64,000 nt of DNA from Plectosphaerella cucumerina (Eukaryota > Ascomycota > Sordariomycetes > Glomerellales > Plectosphaerellaceae). This document shows positions 45,707-55,160 of the stretch, piece after piece. Below the pieces are notes generated by a model. The model had not been told where the DNA came from, ran no database searches, and saw only the letters and a list, made by a program, of their open reading frames with translations. The stretch covers positions 62,001 through 126,000 of the forward strand of contig JAGPXD010000004.1 in NCBI GenBank assembly GCA_020746995.1, read 5' to 3'. Each line of letters opens with the position of its first letter. The stretch's first letter is position 1. Both the position numbers and the translations under genes were made by a program.

Positions 45707-46259
45707 CTTGGTTGGGTTGCGTTGGAGTGCGACGAGAGATGACGGGTGAGGGTGCAGAAGGTTGGGGTGAGAGTGAAGGAGGGTAAAAAAAATTCAAAGT
45801 GCAGTAGGTGGGTTGACAACAAAGGGAACAGGCAGGCCGGGTCCCACCGGTGGAAGAGTGGGAAATTTTGTGGCAGCCTGGGAAAGGGCCTGCCTACCCT
45901 ACCAAGTTCCAGGCAGGAGCCGTTTGTCCTAATTTGAGCCAGAGGCCATGCGGGCATCTTATCTGGACTGGATGCGCCGAGTCGACGCAGGACCTGGATG
46001 ATCGAACACAGCTAGGACGGGAAGGGAACCCCAAAAGGGCGGCGGCGCAACATATGAGCAAACATCACAGACATCACACATCACCGAGTTAATTAAAGTA
46101 TTGGAGGCCACAAACGGTATCTTGTCATTATGCTACAAGAAGAAGAGGCCACCTGGTGTTCGCCAGAGCCAGCGACGAGGGAGAACTCGGACTTCTTGGT
46201 CTCGGAGAGACGCAAGCACGATCATCGTCAGAGACGAGATCCTTGCGGCTGGTGACCGA
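45707..46259. other. intergenic with GTGATGT cluster
   Basis: Upstream region of the 413-aa gene and 3' flank of the next minus-strand gene. Three overlapping acatcac words occur at 46062-46084. No gene seen. Confidence 0.45.
46062..46084 (-). promoter_or_regulatory. three overlapping GTGATGT motifs
   Basis: acatcac at 46062-46068, 46071-46077 and 46078-46084; GTGATGT in the sense of the gene ending at 46260, 176-198 bp after its stop. Confidence 0.4.
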
Positions 46260-47054
46260 CTAGTAGTCGGCCGGCTCCTGAGGGGGCACCTTGCCCATGA
46301 TGAGGTCGCCAAAGACGGGCCTGCCCTCCAGGTCCAGCCCGAGAAGAGGCCGGAAGCACTGCCACTGGGACCTCGGCGAAGTACCCTCATGGCCAGAGCC
46401 TGAGTTGTTGCTGCCCTCCTGGGCAGCGGGAGCCTCCTGGGCAGCGGGAGCCTCCTCAGCAACGGTAGCCTCCTCAGCAGAGGCAGCCCTCGACTGGGTC
46501 GAGGGCGAGGAATCCTCTCGGCGGAGGCGCTTTGGCTGACGATCGCAGGCAGCGACGTCGACCGTCTCCATTTCTTCGGCGTCAACCTCGGAGAGGTCAC
46601 GCTTGCGCTGGTCCTTCTTGTGACCCAGAAGGTACTGACCGTCCTTGGCCTCCCTGTCAACGAAGGTGCTGACTGTGATGACGATGTTCTCACCACGGGG
46701 GACGTTCTTGATCGCCTCCCTCGCGAACTTGACGGCGTCCCCCTTGTGCTTGGTTTGGACCACGCTGATCCTGTCGGCCTTGCCCTCGAACCCGTAACGG
46801 CTGCCGTCCTTGTGATCGATGGCCTTGAGGCCAGTGACGTTGCCAGCAGCGTCCTCGATGGTATTGATGCTGACCATGTCGCCAATGTCGACCAAGGGGT
46901 TGTGCGTGCGGAGCTTATACGCCCAGCTGTCATTCTCGCGATCAGCGGCGGCCTTCTGCTCGAACCTCTTGTGGAAGGCAGCCTTGCGGCGGAGACCCTC
47001 CTTCAGCTTCTCGCAGTGCGCGGCCTTGTCCTCGGGGCTCATGTTGGAAGACAT
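46260..47054 (-). CDS. island family protein, divergent member (264 aa)
   Basis: Start chosen at the ATG at 47054 (MSSNMSPEDKAAHCEKL). A charged helix (residues about 5-40) leads into a beta-rich domain: NPLVDIGDMVSINTIEDAAG, then VTGLKAIDHKDGSRYGFEGK. This aligns with the family core (VG..L....GxGD...NH.S.RQ.DF.G.IG) of the genes at 56773, 58726, 61514 and 62773. A second conserved block, DGQYLLGHKKDQRKRDLSE, matches REQHLMGHRKPEQEDSP of the 428-aa member. The C-terminal third is disordered, with an NLS-like PKRLRRE and Ala/Glu repeats. There is no RGG box. Function unknown; nucleic-acid or chromatin association is inference from the family's basic and RGG tails. Confidence 0.68.
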   Translation of the reverse strand: MSSNMSPEDKAAHCEKLKEGLRRKAAFHKRFEQKAAADRENDSWAYKLRTHNPLVDIGDMVSINTIEDAAGNVTGLKAIDHKDGSRYGFEGKADRISVVQTKHKGDAVKFAREAIKNVPRGENIVITVSTFVDREAKDGQYLLGHKKDQRKRDLSEVDAEEMETVDVAACDRQPKRLRREDSSPSTQSRAASAEEATVAEEAPAAQEAPAAQEGSNNSGSGHEGTSPRSQWQCFRPLLGLDLEGRPVFGDLIMGKVPPQEPADY

Positions 47055-47060
47055 TGTGAT

Positions 47061-47062
47061 GG

Positions 47063-47100
<38 letters not shown>
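47061..47100. repeat. (TG)n microsatellite in 5' leader
   Basis: Almost pure TG dinucleotide run, (CA)n in the sense of the gene starting at 47054, beginning about 6 bp upstream of its ATG. Confidence 0.85.
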
Positions 47101-47101
<1 letters not shown>

Positions 47102-47269
47102 TTTCTGAGGATGTGAGTTTGTGAGGGTTCGCCTTTTTGGGGGTGGCGGGCGTGGGTGGAAAGTAGTGAAGGGCTTCGGTTGTTTTTTGGCCTGACGCGT
47201 GGGCAGTAGGCACAGGGCACCCACCCGCGCAACGCGGGCACCAAGGCACCTGGATGCCTGAGATGAATG

Positions 47270-47850
47270 CACCCCACTACTATGAAATCGATGCAGAGCT
47301 GCTGGGCCGTGAGAAGCCCAGGTCTGGCTCCCGCAAGTTTGTTTTTCTCCGTCTCGATGCTCTTCAGCTCCGACTCGATATTCTCCTTCTCAATTCTGAG
47401 CTGGAGGCTGATCGCGTTCATCTGAGACGTGAGGCTGCTGAGATGCTGCTCCAGAAACATATCTCCTTCTCCGTCTCGATGTTCTCCATTTGCGTCTTCA
47501 TCTTCAGCTTGATGATGTTCAGCTGAGCCTCGAGAATCTGGAACTGCTGCTCCAGAGACAAGTTTTCTTGATGATTTTCAGCTGAGCCTCGAGAATTTGA
47601 AAATGCTGCTCCAAAGTTGGATCTTGTTTGTTGGTCGGGTGGCATGGAGCTGGCAGATTCGGCGTGATGCTGATGTCGAGAACAGAGGGGGCTTCGGGGC
47701 TTCGGGCGTGAACGCCGTGTCGTCGGGGTCTCCGTCTTGGCCCTCTTGCTAGGCTGCGACTGGTCCTGCTTTTCTGGTGTTCTGTAGAGAGCAAGCTTGG
47801 CCTTTGAACTCCTTGCTCTGGCTCCCGCAGAACAAGGCCGCCGGCATGCA
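47270..47850 (-). pseudogene. coiled-coil gene with internal duplication, frameshifted
   Basis: Minus strand: a basic Ser/Arg-rich start with KAKLALYRTPEKQDQSQPSK. Then come two consecutive copies of a coiled-coil unit in different frames, LEQHFQILEAQLKIIK and LEQQFQILEAQLNIIKLKMK. A third-frame stretch follows (LQLRIEKENIESELKSIETE K). The frame changes between units mean no single protein spans it. The unit duplication is visible in DNA as a repeated gcctcgagaatctgga-like sequence. The AKLALYRTP-like motif resembles the KAKRAL motif of the degraded repeats at 60100-60930, hinting at common origin. Confidence 0.5.
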
Positions 47851-48429
47851 TGTCGGCGAGGTAAATGCAGCAGACCGGGATATGAGATTGCTTCTTTTAT
47901 ACACGGTCTCAAGAGGGGAACAGGATGTTTCAGCTTGGAAGCTATCTGGGCTATTTGATGAATGCAGAGTAGAGACTGGCTTCCGAGTGCAGAGGAGGCG
48001 GTTCGTAGGTCACAGACTATGATCTCACATTGACATCAAGACAGCCTTGGCCTCATCGTCTGCAACGAGGTCTTGAGCTGAAATTCCAAGTACAATTGCG
48101 ACCAAGGATTCGAAACACATGAGAGTACTGCTTGGTTCGTCTATCACGAAATCAGGTAGACCCGGTATCTTGGAGCCGGTTCAGCTGCTCGCTATACCTT
48201 GATCTCAAAAAATCGGCGCCTCTCAGAGGAACGTCGTTGGGGTTTGCGGTCATCCGATTAAGTAAGACGACCGCATCCCGCAGTGGCCGTGCCAGAGGTG
48301 GCACGGGATCGTGACGAGATTTTTCGCACCTGCCTCCACAGTAGCCTCCTGCCCCCGTTTGCATTCCACCCCCGCCTCACCACGATCCGTATTACACCAA
48401 ATTTTGTCACTCTCAGGATCAAAATCATC
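47851..48429. other. intergenic, upstream region of the long coiled-coil gene
   Basis: No gene seen. The region separates two divergently oriented loci and should contain the promoter of the gene at 48430. Confidence 0.4.
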
Positions 48430-50697
48430 ATGGACGACCAGAACGAAGCGACTCTCAAGCAGCTCAGCGATCGTCTCGCCGCAATTGCGCGACGGATGGA
48501 CGCGGTTGAGCCTGGAAGGCTCGCGACGATTCACAGCCAGGCCGAGAGCCTGATGAAACGGGTCGAGGGCTGCATCGCCCACATTGAGAAAGGGCAGGCC
48601 GACACCGACGCCGAAGAGACTCGTCGCGTTCAGGCGCTGAATGCCAAGATGGAGAAGCGGAAGGCCGCTTGCGAAGCAGGGCTCGTCAAGTGGGAATCTG
48701 ACATGCGTAAGGCCATCATCGAGAAGGCTATTGCTGATCAAGACGAGGCGCTTCGCGCGCATACAATGCAGGTTGACAAGTTGGCCGAAAGCATCGGCAC
48801 CGCCCAGGTCAAGGCCCAAGGACTCGAGGGCGACATCTCCAGCCAGGGCAAGGCGCTTCGCGCGCAGACAGAGCAGGTTGACAAGCTGGCCAACAGCATC
48901 GGCACCGCCAAGATCAGGGCCGAAGGGTACGAGGGACAAGTTGATCAAAATCATCAGACCCTTCTCGCCAGCCAAGATGAGGCGCTCGCAGCGCAGAGAG
49001 AGACCGCACGGACATTCGACGAGCTGACCGAGAGCATCGGCACCACCAAGGCCCAAGTCCAAGAGCTCGAGAGTGAGATCACCACAAGCCGCGATACCAT
49101 TCTCAGCACACAGGAATCGGCCATAAGCGCGCAGGCAGAGCAGGTCAAGGAGCTCGGCACCAAGATAGAGGGCGTCAAGGTCAAGGCCCAAGAGCTGGAG
49201 AGTGAGATCACCACCAACCGCAAGACCATTCTCGACGATCAGAAGACGGCGCTCTGCGTGCAAGCAGGGCAGGTCGATAAGCTCGGCATCCAGATCGAGG
49301 ACGTTCAGCGTGAGGCCCAGAAGCTCAAGGTCGAGATTGCCTCCGACCGCGCGGTCATTCTCGACGACCAGAAAACGGCGCTCCGCGTGCAGACGGAGGA
49401 GATCATTGAAGACGCCAAGACCCAGGCCGACGCCCGGGCCAAGGAGCTCGAGCGCGACGTTGCCTCCAACCGCGTGGTCATCCTCAACGACCAGGAAGAG
49501 GCGCTCCGCGCACAGACTACCAAGGTCGAGGAACTCGGCTCCAAGATTACGGGCGTCAAGACGGAAACCCAGGCCGCAGTCTCTGAGGTCAGACAGCTCC
49601 GCGTGGATCTCAAGAGCGCCAACAAGCAGACGCTCGAGATCAAAACGCGGGTGGAAACAACAGAGGAAGCAGTGGGCGCGGCTGCCCTCAAAGCAACGGA
49701 GAACGTGGATGCCCTCAACAAAAAGGCATCTGAAGCAACAGATGCCATCAAGAGGTTCTTCAATGAGGTCAAGACCGTCTCCAACGGGATCAAGGGATAC
49801 GTCGACGAGATCAACCGTGGTACTATCAAGCTTGGGGGTGCGATAGACTTCGGCAGCCTCGAGGACGATTCCTTCCCGTCCTACGGGTCCCGCCAGTCCT
49901 ATCGGTCCAAGGCTGAAGAGAACAGCCAGATTCTCGATGGCAACGTTCGAATCGAGGCGGAGCTGAAGGAGATCAGGAGCGACCTGAAGCGAGACCGGGC
50001 CATCTTTGAGGGGGTTGCGGGTGGAGACATTCGCAACGTCAAGTCCAAGGTCGACACCATGGACCTTCGCTTGACGCAGATGCCCCTGGCACGCGAGGTG
50101 GAGGCCATGGTGAAGGCCAAGCTGGATGATTTTTTCACTCTCGTTGAGGCCCTGCTCAAAGAGTTCAACGAGTCCAACGCGCGCCCGTCGCAGACGTCGC
50201 CACTGTCGCGGACCAGGTCGTTTTTGGACATGATGAGGACCGGAAGGTCGACACCGTTAGGATCGCCCTATGGAACACAGCTGCCGCGCTCGCAACCGTC
50301 ACAGTTGGCGCTGTTCTTACAGTCATCGCCAACGTCCACAGGCGAGGCAACGACCTGGGACGATGCCTTGGTGTTCCTCAGGGAGCGGTTGCGCTGTGCG
50401 CCTCTGGCGCCAGACTCGCCTCTGCGAGCCGAAGAATTGATCAGCCAGGTCAGCCACTCTCTGGAAAAGGAACACAAGCGTGGGCGCTTGATCGATGTGC
50501 TCAGGACGTGGGATTCGTCCCTGGAAAACCAGCAGCAGCTGTGTTTCTATGCTGTCGTTCAAGGACAAGACGCCCCCGCGCCTGACCAGAGGTGCCCAGC
50601 TTGCCGCAAGAGGCCCTGCCTTCTGATGGAATTCCAAGAGGCCACGGGCGAGCTACCCCGGCGCATCAGGTTCAGCAATGGGCCTCAGCCGCAGTAG
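48430..50697 (+). CDS. 755-aa coiled-coil protein with tandem ~43-residue repeats
   Basis: Start chosen at ATG 48430 (MDDQNEATLKQLSDRLAAI); the frame is open further upstream but that part reads as leader. Residues about 100-400 are made of about seven tandem repeats of 41-46 residues. The repeats share cores such as DDQKTALRVQT, QVDKLGTKIEGV and AQELESEITTNR, predicting a long rod-like coiled coil. A Ser/Pro-rich hinge follows, then a second helical region. The C-terminal domain ends in RCPACRKRPCLLMEF, a short Cys cluster (C-x2-C-x4-C) that could bind zinc. No transmembrane segment or signal peptide is seen. It is a single exon with no frameshift. SMC-like or kinesin-like motors are absent, so a structural or scaffold role is the most I would infer. 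Confidence 0.72.
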   Translation: MDDQNEATLKQLSDRLAAIARRMDAVEPGRLATIHSQAESLMKRVEGCIAHIEKGQADTDAEETRRVQALNAKMEKRKAACEAGLVKWESDMRKAIIEKAIADQDEALRAHTMQVDKLAESIGTAQVKAQGLEGDISSQGKALRAQTEQVDKLANSIGTAKIRAEGYEGQVDQNHQTLLASQDEALAAQRETARTFDELTESIGTTKAQVQELESEITTSRDTILSTQESAISAQAEQVKELGTKIEGVKVKAQELESEITTNRKTILDDQKTALCVQAGQVDKLGIQIEDVQREAQKLKVEIASDRAVILDDQKTALRVQTEEIIEDAKTQADARAKELERDVASNRVVILNDQEEALRAQTTKVEELGSKITGVKTETQAAVSEVRQLRVDLKSANKQTLEIKTRVETTEEAVGAAALKATENVDALNKKASEATDAIKRFFNEVKTVSNGIKGYVDEINRGTIKLGGAIDFGSLEDDSFPSYGSRQSYRSKAEENSQILDGNVRIEAELKEIRSDLKRDRAIFEGVAGGDIRNVKSKVDTMDLRLTQMPLAREVEAMVKAKLDDFFTLVEALLKEFNESNARPSQTSPLSRTRSFLDMMRTGRSTPLGSPYGTQLPRSQPSQLALFLQSSPTSTGEATTWDDALVFLRERLRCAPLAPDSPLRAEELISQVSHSLEKEHKRGRLIDVLRTWDSSLENQQQLCFYAVVQGQDAPAPDQRCPACRKRPCLLMEFQEATGELPRRIRFSNGPQPQ

Positions 50698-50744
50698 ACA
50701 GTCATAATACCATGTCAAGTTCGTCGTCATTTCTTGTTCCTCTC

Positions 50745-50750
50745 GTGATG
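50745..50750 (+). promoter_or_regulatory. 3'-flank GTGATG motif
   Basis: tctcgtgatg lies 48 bp after the stop at 50697, same sense as the gene. The seventh base is C instead of T. Confidence 0.3.
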
Positions 50751-50812
50751 CTATCCTCGTGACCCATGGTGACCTCGAATTGCTACGACTTCCCGGGCAA
50801 TTTAACATTCAC

Positions 50813-50819
50813 ACATCAC
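50813..50819 (-). promoter_or_regulatory. 3'-flank GTGATGT motif
   Basis: acatcac, which is GTGATGT in the sense of the gene ending at 50924, 105 bp past its stop. Confidence 0.35.
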
Positions 50820-50923
50820 TAAGACACGGCACACATGGGGTGACAAGGAACACGAGTCAATTGATCTATCCTCTGGTGTCGTGCAAGGAGCAGCATGCGT
50901 GGCTGATACCTGCAGCGCAGGGC

Positions 50924-52432
50924 TCACGACTCGTCTGGATCGAGACCAGTCGAGTCAGGCAAAGCTGCGTCAAAGTCGTCTGGCAACTCGCCCAGTTCCT
51001 TCAGGGCGATCGTGTAGACGTCACACAGGTTGCCGAGCAACCTGGTGGCCTTCTTTGCCTCGACCCAGCGCTTTTCGGTGGCCTCGACCTGATTGCAGAC
51101 ACGCTCGGCGAGATCAGGGTATTGCTTCGCGGCTTGCTGCAGCTTATCGCGGCTGTCTTCCATGGACTGGACGAGTCTGTTCGTCTCGCTCATCGCGTCG
51201 GCCATCTTGTCGCGCTTCTCAATCACCATTTTGGCCTCGTCAGACGTCCTCTCGACGTTGAGACCGAACCAAACCGAGCCTTTGACAAAGGTATTGGCGT
51301 GAAAGAGTGGCGCAGCAGCGCTGGTACTCTGGCCGCCGCCCTCTTCGCTGTTGAAGCCATCCTGCCACACGATGGAGCGCCCCAGCGCCACGACAAGCGC
51401 CTCAGCGATCGGCAGCTGCTCGCGCTTCCAGGTTCTCAGCACCACGCGGGTCTTGAGGCTTGCATCAATATTGATGCAGTCGAGCACCCCGAGCATGATT
51501 TGCAGGTGCTTGTTGCTCTGGTCGCGCGATTGGGTGGCCGCATAGCGGCCGGTGCGGCCCTTCAGATCGCTGCTGCACCCGATGTATTGAGGCGACTGGC
51601 CGGCGCGCTCGCGGTGGCCGGAGGCTCCCTTGAAGACGCGCCGCCTCAGCATGTCCGAAAGTCGCTGGATGACCTCGGGGCCACTGGTACCCTTGGACAG
51701 AATCGGACAGAATCGACAGCCCCTGGTTCGCCAATCCCACCTCTTTTTGGTGCTGTTGATCCCGTCAATCTTGTCAATGACTGTAGCGACTTCGTTGATT
51801 GCCTTGACCACCTCTTTGGTCACTTTGTTCGTCTGTGGAATTGGGGGCCTTCCGGAGACCTTGTTCCAGGCTTTGACGAAGCTGCCAATCATCTTCAACT
51901 TCTCCAGCTCGGATGCTGCCGACTTCCCGTTGGCCGGGAAGTTCTTGGTCTGCGTGACAACTGCGTTGATAAAGGGAAATGCGGCCTTGTACTGGTCCAG
52001 GCGTTGTAGTATCAGCTCAGTCTCTTCCGAGTTGAGGAACAGGCCCTGGCGACCCTCGATCTCGACGGTGACGACGTAGATGCCAGGTGCATCTAGTTCC
52101 GCGGCGATTAGTACTCCACGATTGTGAAAGTCGACCGCGACCGTCTGACGCAGGATGGACAGCAGCATTCTGGGTGGAATCGCCCAAAGCAACTCCAGAA
52201 CCTCGTGCTGGCTGGCCGACCCCAGCGCCTTGGCCGTACGTCTTGTGTCAAAGTTGTGCCTCGACCCCAGGCTGGTGAACGGCTGGATCAGGCGCGGCAG
52301 AGCCATCCAGAGCCGGTAAGCGGAAGGTTCGTCGCCGGGTTCGCCTCGGTACGCCTGCAGGAGCTTGATCATGTCGCCTTCCATGACTGGCCATCTGGCC
52401 GTTGGCTGGGAGTAATCGTCAGGAGTAGACAT
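50924..52432 (-). CDS. 502-aa protein, possible GIY-YIG-like domain
   Basis: ATG at 52432 (MSTPDDYSQPTARWPVMEG). Residues 1-220 are helical and unrecognised (LLWAIPPRMLLSILRQTVAV; EIEGRQGLFLNSEETELIL). Around residue 280 the stretch QYIGCSSDLKGRTGRYA resembles the YIG strand and following helix of GIY-YIG nucleases (YIG.S.DLK.R...Y). About 65 residues later IAEALVVALGRSIVW sits where those domains carry the catalytic Glu helix. The first GIY tyrosine strand is not evident, so catalytic competence is uncertain. A nearby RFCPIL segment and a C-terminal coiled coil (about residues 390-480, ATEKRWVEAKKATRLLGNL) follow. It is a single exon, tail to tail with the coiled-coil gene and 178 bp from the next gene. 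Confidence 0.6.
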   Translation of the reverse strand: MSTPDDYSQPTARWPVMEGDMIKLLQAYRGEPGDEPSAYRLWMALPRLIQPFTSLGSRHNFDTRRTAKALGSASQHEVLELLWAIPPRMLLSILRQTVAVDFHNRGVLIAAELDAPGIYVVTVEIEGRQGLFLNSEETELILQRLDQYKAAFPFINAVVTQTKNFPANGKSAASELEKLKMIGSFVKAWNKVSGRPPIPQTNKVTKEVVKAINEVATVIDKIDGINSTKKRWDWRTRGCRFCPILSKGTSGPEVIQRLSDMLRRRVFKGASGHRERAGQSPQYIGCSSDLKGRTGRYAATQSRDQSNKHLQIMLGVLDCINIDASLKTRVVLRTWKREQLPIAEALVVALGRSIVWQDGFNSEEGGGQSTSAAAPLFHANTFVKGSVWFGLNVERTSDEAKMVIEKRDKMADAMSETNRLVQSMEDSRDKLQQAAKQYPDLAERVCNQVEATEKRWVEAKKATRLLGNLCDVYTIALKELGELPDDFDAALPDSTGLDPDES

Positions 52433-52534
52433 CTTGGGGGTTCGTAAGTTGGAGATGTAGGGTTGGAGGTTTACTGAGAAGGGTCACGACGGGGCGGCAC
52501 AGGTCAAGGGCGAAGGTCACCTTAGGATTCAGGC

Positions 52535-52541
52535 ACATCAC
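52535..52541 (-). promoter_or_regulatory. 3'-flank GTGATGT motif
   Basis: gcacatcacgaaag, i.e. TTCGTGATGTGC in the sense of the NTPase gene, 70 bp after its stop at 52611. Confidence 0.4.
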
Positions 52542-52610
52542 GAAAGAGAGGCACAAGTAAGTGGGAATATACGAATCAATTACTACCTTCCCATTCCAGG
52601 TCACGCTGTC

Positions 52611-54854
52611 TTAGTGGAAGGCGGACCTGGCCATCTCGACAATGTTGAGCGGCTTGTCGCGCGCCTCCTCCGTGTCATCAGAGATGTGAAGCTGGCACCA
52701 GCGGCGAACAGCTTCCACCGGAATGAGCGTCAGGTTCGGGACAGTGAACGAGTCATGTCCCTCTCCCAACAGAGTTGGAGACGTGGAAACGGCGAAGGAA
52801 CCCTCCCGGGGAATGGCCGAGACCATGACAAGCCGGCAGGTAGGCCCGGCAGCGACCTTGCGACCGGCGACAACGTCCCAGACCTGGACGGCGGTGGCGG
52901 GATCTGCTCGAACCTCGGACCACGCGGATCCAGGAGCAGCGGTGACTCGATGTAGCTGATCCATGCCGGAGCAGAGGAGCTCTTGATGAAGCTGCATGGT
53001 CTTGTGCGCCCCCCGGGGCCTGAACTCTTGCTGGCCATTGCGCGCGTACAGAGGGATGCGCAGCTCCGTCGCGATGGAGTCTGCCACGGCAAACATCCTG
53101 TCGGCGGTCTCCAGGTTGACCAACAAGAGGCCGTGGGCAAATGGAACTTCTCCTTCGTCCGGTGAGATCCCCCTAACCAGTGCCCAGCGCCAGGCGCTGA
53201 GGGCGCACCACATGTAGCCGAGCTTTGGATCGACGATTTCTTGGCTTTCCGAGAAGAAGCTCTCAAAGAGTTTGCACAACTCTCGGGGTTGCATCTCGTC
53301 CGTCATCTCGCTGACGGAAAGCAGGGGGTCAGCGGCGTCGTCATGTGACATGATGACGGCCATGGCAATAAGGATGCGCCTGAGGTGCAGGTCCTTGTAA
53401 ACAACCTCGACTCCGGCGAGGATCCTGGCCGCCGGCACGTTGTTTCGCACAAACGGCAGCCAGTGGCACACCTGTTGTGCCCTGTCAGTCTGATCAGGTT
53501 GAAACCTCCCGAGATGAACATGAGCGAGGGAGGCCGTGATGAGGCGCCTGGTGAGGTCAAACCAGAGTCGGGGGTCCATCCCTCCACCCGAGTCAAGGTC
53601 GACGATGAGCTTCGAGATGTCAATCTCGAAATCCGAAGCCAGATGAACGCAACGCAGAGCGAAAGCGTACAGGTCACGCTGGCGATACAGCTGCCTCTCA
53701 GGAACCTTGTTGCCAGGCTCGACGCCGGCGCCGCCGACGGCTGGAGTCCTGGGACAGTACACCACAGACCGTTCGAGGACCTGGCCCTGTGTGGCGAGGT
53801 CAAGAGTCCGCTGGAGCTCCCACTCTGGACGGTACTCATCAATGTCCGCGTGATTGACAAAGTTTCCGGTGGTCGCGTGGAGGTAGACGCCCCGGGAATC
53901 GGGGCCGTTGATGTTGACGTGCGTGAACTTGATCTTGGCGGCCTGTGAGAGGCTGAGGCGGACACCGGGGTGAACACAGAGAACTCCTCTTTCTCCAGAC
54001 GGCAGGCCCGCCATGTAGCCGATGAGCTTGTCGACGTGCTTGAGATCGGCGTCTTCTGTGATCTCAAACACAGACGGGATATCCATGTCTTTCGGCTGGG
54101 TGTTCTGCAAAAGGGAACCCAGGGCATAGGACGTTCCGACGAACAGCATTCGGGTGCCTTGGCTCGCGAAAAAGTTCATCATCACCGTGTTCTGCTGCCC
54201 CTGCAGAGTCATGTTTGCCTTGACGGCACGGTGGATTCTTCGCTCCTCTTCTGTTTCTCCGCCCGGAGGGGAAACAAGGGGATGCGTCGTGTAATTGTCG
54301 ACGCTGGCGAGCTCGCGTTCGGGGGCGTGGATGATGTCCATTGTCACAGCGTCCATCTTGGCGCACGTGGCAAAGACAGCTCGATGCCAGGCTGGTATCT
54401 CGGCATCGGAGATGGCGACGACTCGCCTCTTGAACTTTGGGATATTCCCGACCATGGCGGCCAGGCGCATCCAAACCAGGACGTAGTCGGCAGACGCGGC
54501 GGGGTCGACGTCGATGAAGATGACGACGTTTCTGGGAAGATTAGTAGCCTGAAGGCGCTGATCAAGCGTTCTGTAGGTGAGCATCTCCATGATGACACCG
54601 TTGTCGCGCCAGACATCAGCGCATGTGGCGAGTACTCTCTCGCGCTCCAGGTCTGTGCTGACGGCGTAAATCAGGTCGACTTCCAGCTCACGCACGACAT
54701 TCGACACGAGAAATGGCATCGAGGTGCTCTTGCCGGTGAATGACGGGCCGACGACGTTGAGGAGCTTGGTGCCGCCTCCATCGAGGAACTTGAGCAGGTC
54801 GGGGAACTGGTCAGACCAGGGACCGAGGACGCGGGAATTGGGCGTGTTCGACAT
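52611..54854 (-). CDS. P-loop NTPase, SF2-helicase-like (747 aa)
   Basis: Start chosen at ATG 54854 (MSNTPNSRVLGPWSDQFPD); an in-frame extension of 52 codons upstream reads as leader. Walker A GPSFTGKST is at residues 36-44 and a Walker-B-like strand VVIFIDVDP at 110-118. A motif-III-like strand RRVVAISDAE (143-152) follows. A second lobe then has TRMLFVGTSYALGSLL and RGVLCVHPGVRLSL. WELQRTLDLATQGQ, near a possible motif VI, lacks the Arg finger pattern QRxGRxxR. The second Asp of a DExx box is present but displaced (DVD). The layout suggests a RecA-like ATPase related to SF2 helicases, with degenerate helicase motifs. The C-terminal 300 residues are alpha-helical and unknown. The gene is divergent from the Arg/Ser-tailed gene at 55161. 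Confidence 0.68.
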   Translation of the reverse strand: MSNTPNSRVLGPWSDQFPDLLKFLDGGGTKLLNVVGPSFTGKSTSMPFLVSNVVRELEVDLIYAVSTDLERERVLATCADVWRDNGVIMEMLTYRTLDQRLQATNLPRNVVIFIDVDPAASADYVLVWMRLAAMVGNIPKFKRRVVAISDAEIPAWHRAVFATCAKMDAVTMDIIHAPERELASVDNYTTHPLVSPPGGETEEERRIHRAVKANMTLQGQQNTVMMNFFASQGTRMLFVGTSYALGSLLQNTQPKDMDIPSVFEITEDADLKHVDKLIGYMAGLPSGERGVLCVHPGVRLSLSQAAKIKFTHVNINGPDSRGVYLHATTGNFVNHADIDEYRPEWELQRTLDLATQGQVLERSVVYCPRTPAVGGAGVEPGNKVPERQLYRQRDLYAFALRCVHLASDFEIDISKLIVDLDSGGGMDPRLWFDLTRRLITASLAHVHLGRFQPDQTDRAQQVCHWLPFVRNNVPAARILAGVEVVYKDLHLRRILIAMAVIMSHDDAADPLLSVSEMTDEMQPRELCKLFESFFSESQEIVDPKLGYMWCALSAWRWALVRGISPDEGEVPFAHGLLLVNLETADRMFAVADSIATELRIPLYARNGQQEFRPRGAHKTMQLHQELLCSGMDQLHRVTAAPGSAWSEVRADPATAVQVWDVVAGRKVAAGPTCRLVMVSAIPREGSFAVSTSPTLLGEGHDSFTVPNLTLIPVEAVRRWCQLHISDDTEEARDKPLNIVEMARSAFH

Positions 54855-55160
54855 GGTGGCGCTGGATTGTAGAGACTGAGTGGTTGATCTTTGCAGGAAG
54901 TATGCGGTTCTTGGTGGTGGGAAGCAGTGGAAATTGGTGGTGGGAAGCCGAAGATTGGACTGCAGGTGCCTGCCCGCTTTGAGGCCCACTATCAGCCTGA
55001 CAACCGGCAAAGCAGGGTCAATGGAAGGTACCTAGGCGCCGCAAGCTGCATGCAAACAAAGCTCCAGGTCCACAGCAAGGGAAAAATCGTCCTCTTCCCC
55101 CGCCGCATCAGCATCTTTCCCCCAATTCTTACAACACTCCAACCGCTCGCGATCACCAAC
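54855..55160. promoter_or_regulatory. bidirectional promoter region
   Basis: 306 bp between the divergent start codons of the NTPase and the Arg/Ser-tailed gene. Contains two near-identical words (gtggtgggaag at about 54913 and 54937) and a CT-rich stretch (ccttcccccgcc) before the plus-strand ATG. Shared regulation is inferred from the layout. Confidence 0.45.

Noticed and set aside
47061..47100. CRISPR-like or telomere-like array
   Set aside because: Pure dinucleotide repeat without spacers, and not TTAGGG; no telomeric repeat was seen anywhere in the window.
47039..47124. Pro-Thr-His repeat peptide (HTHTHT...)
   Set aside because: Translation of the TG microsatellite, not a protein.
48250..49263. 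Minus-strand 337-residue Leu-rich open frame
   Set aside because: Shadow of the coiled-coil repeats at 48430-50697; its apparent repeats mirror those of the real gene.
50759..52009. Plus-strand 416-residue open frame
   Set aside because: It is antisense to the 502-aa gene, has no independent motif, and exists because of GC-rich codon use on the other strand.
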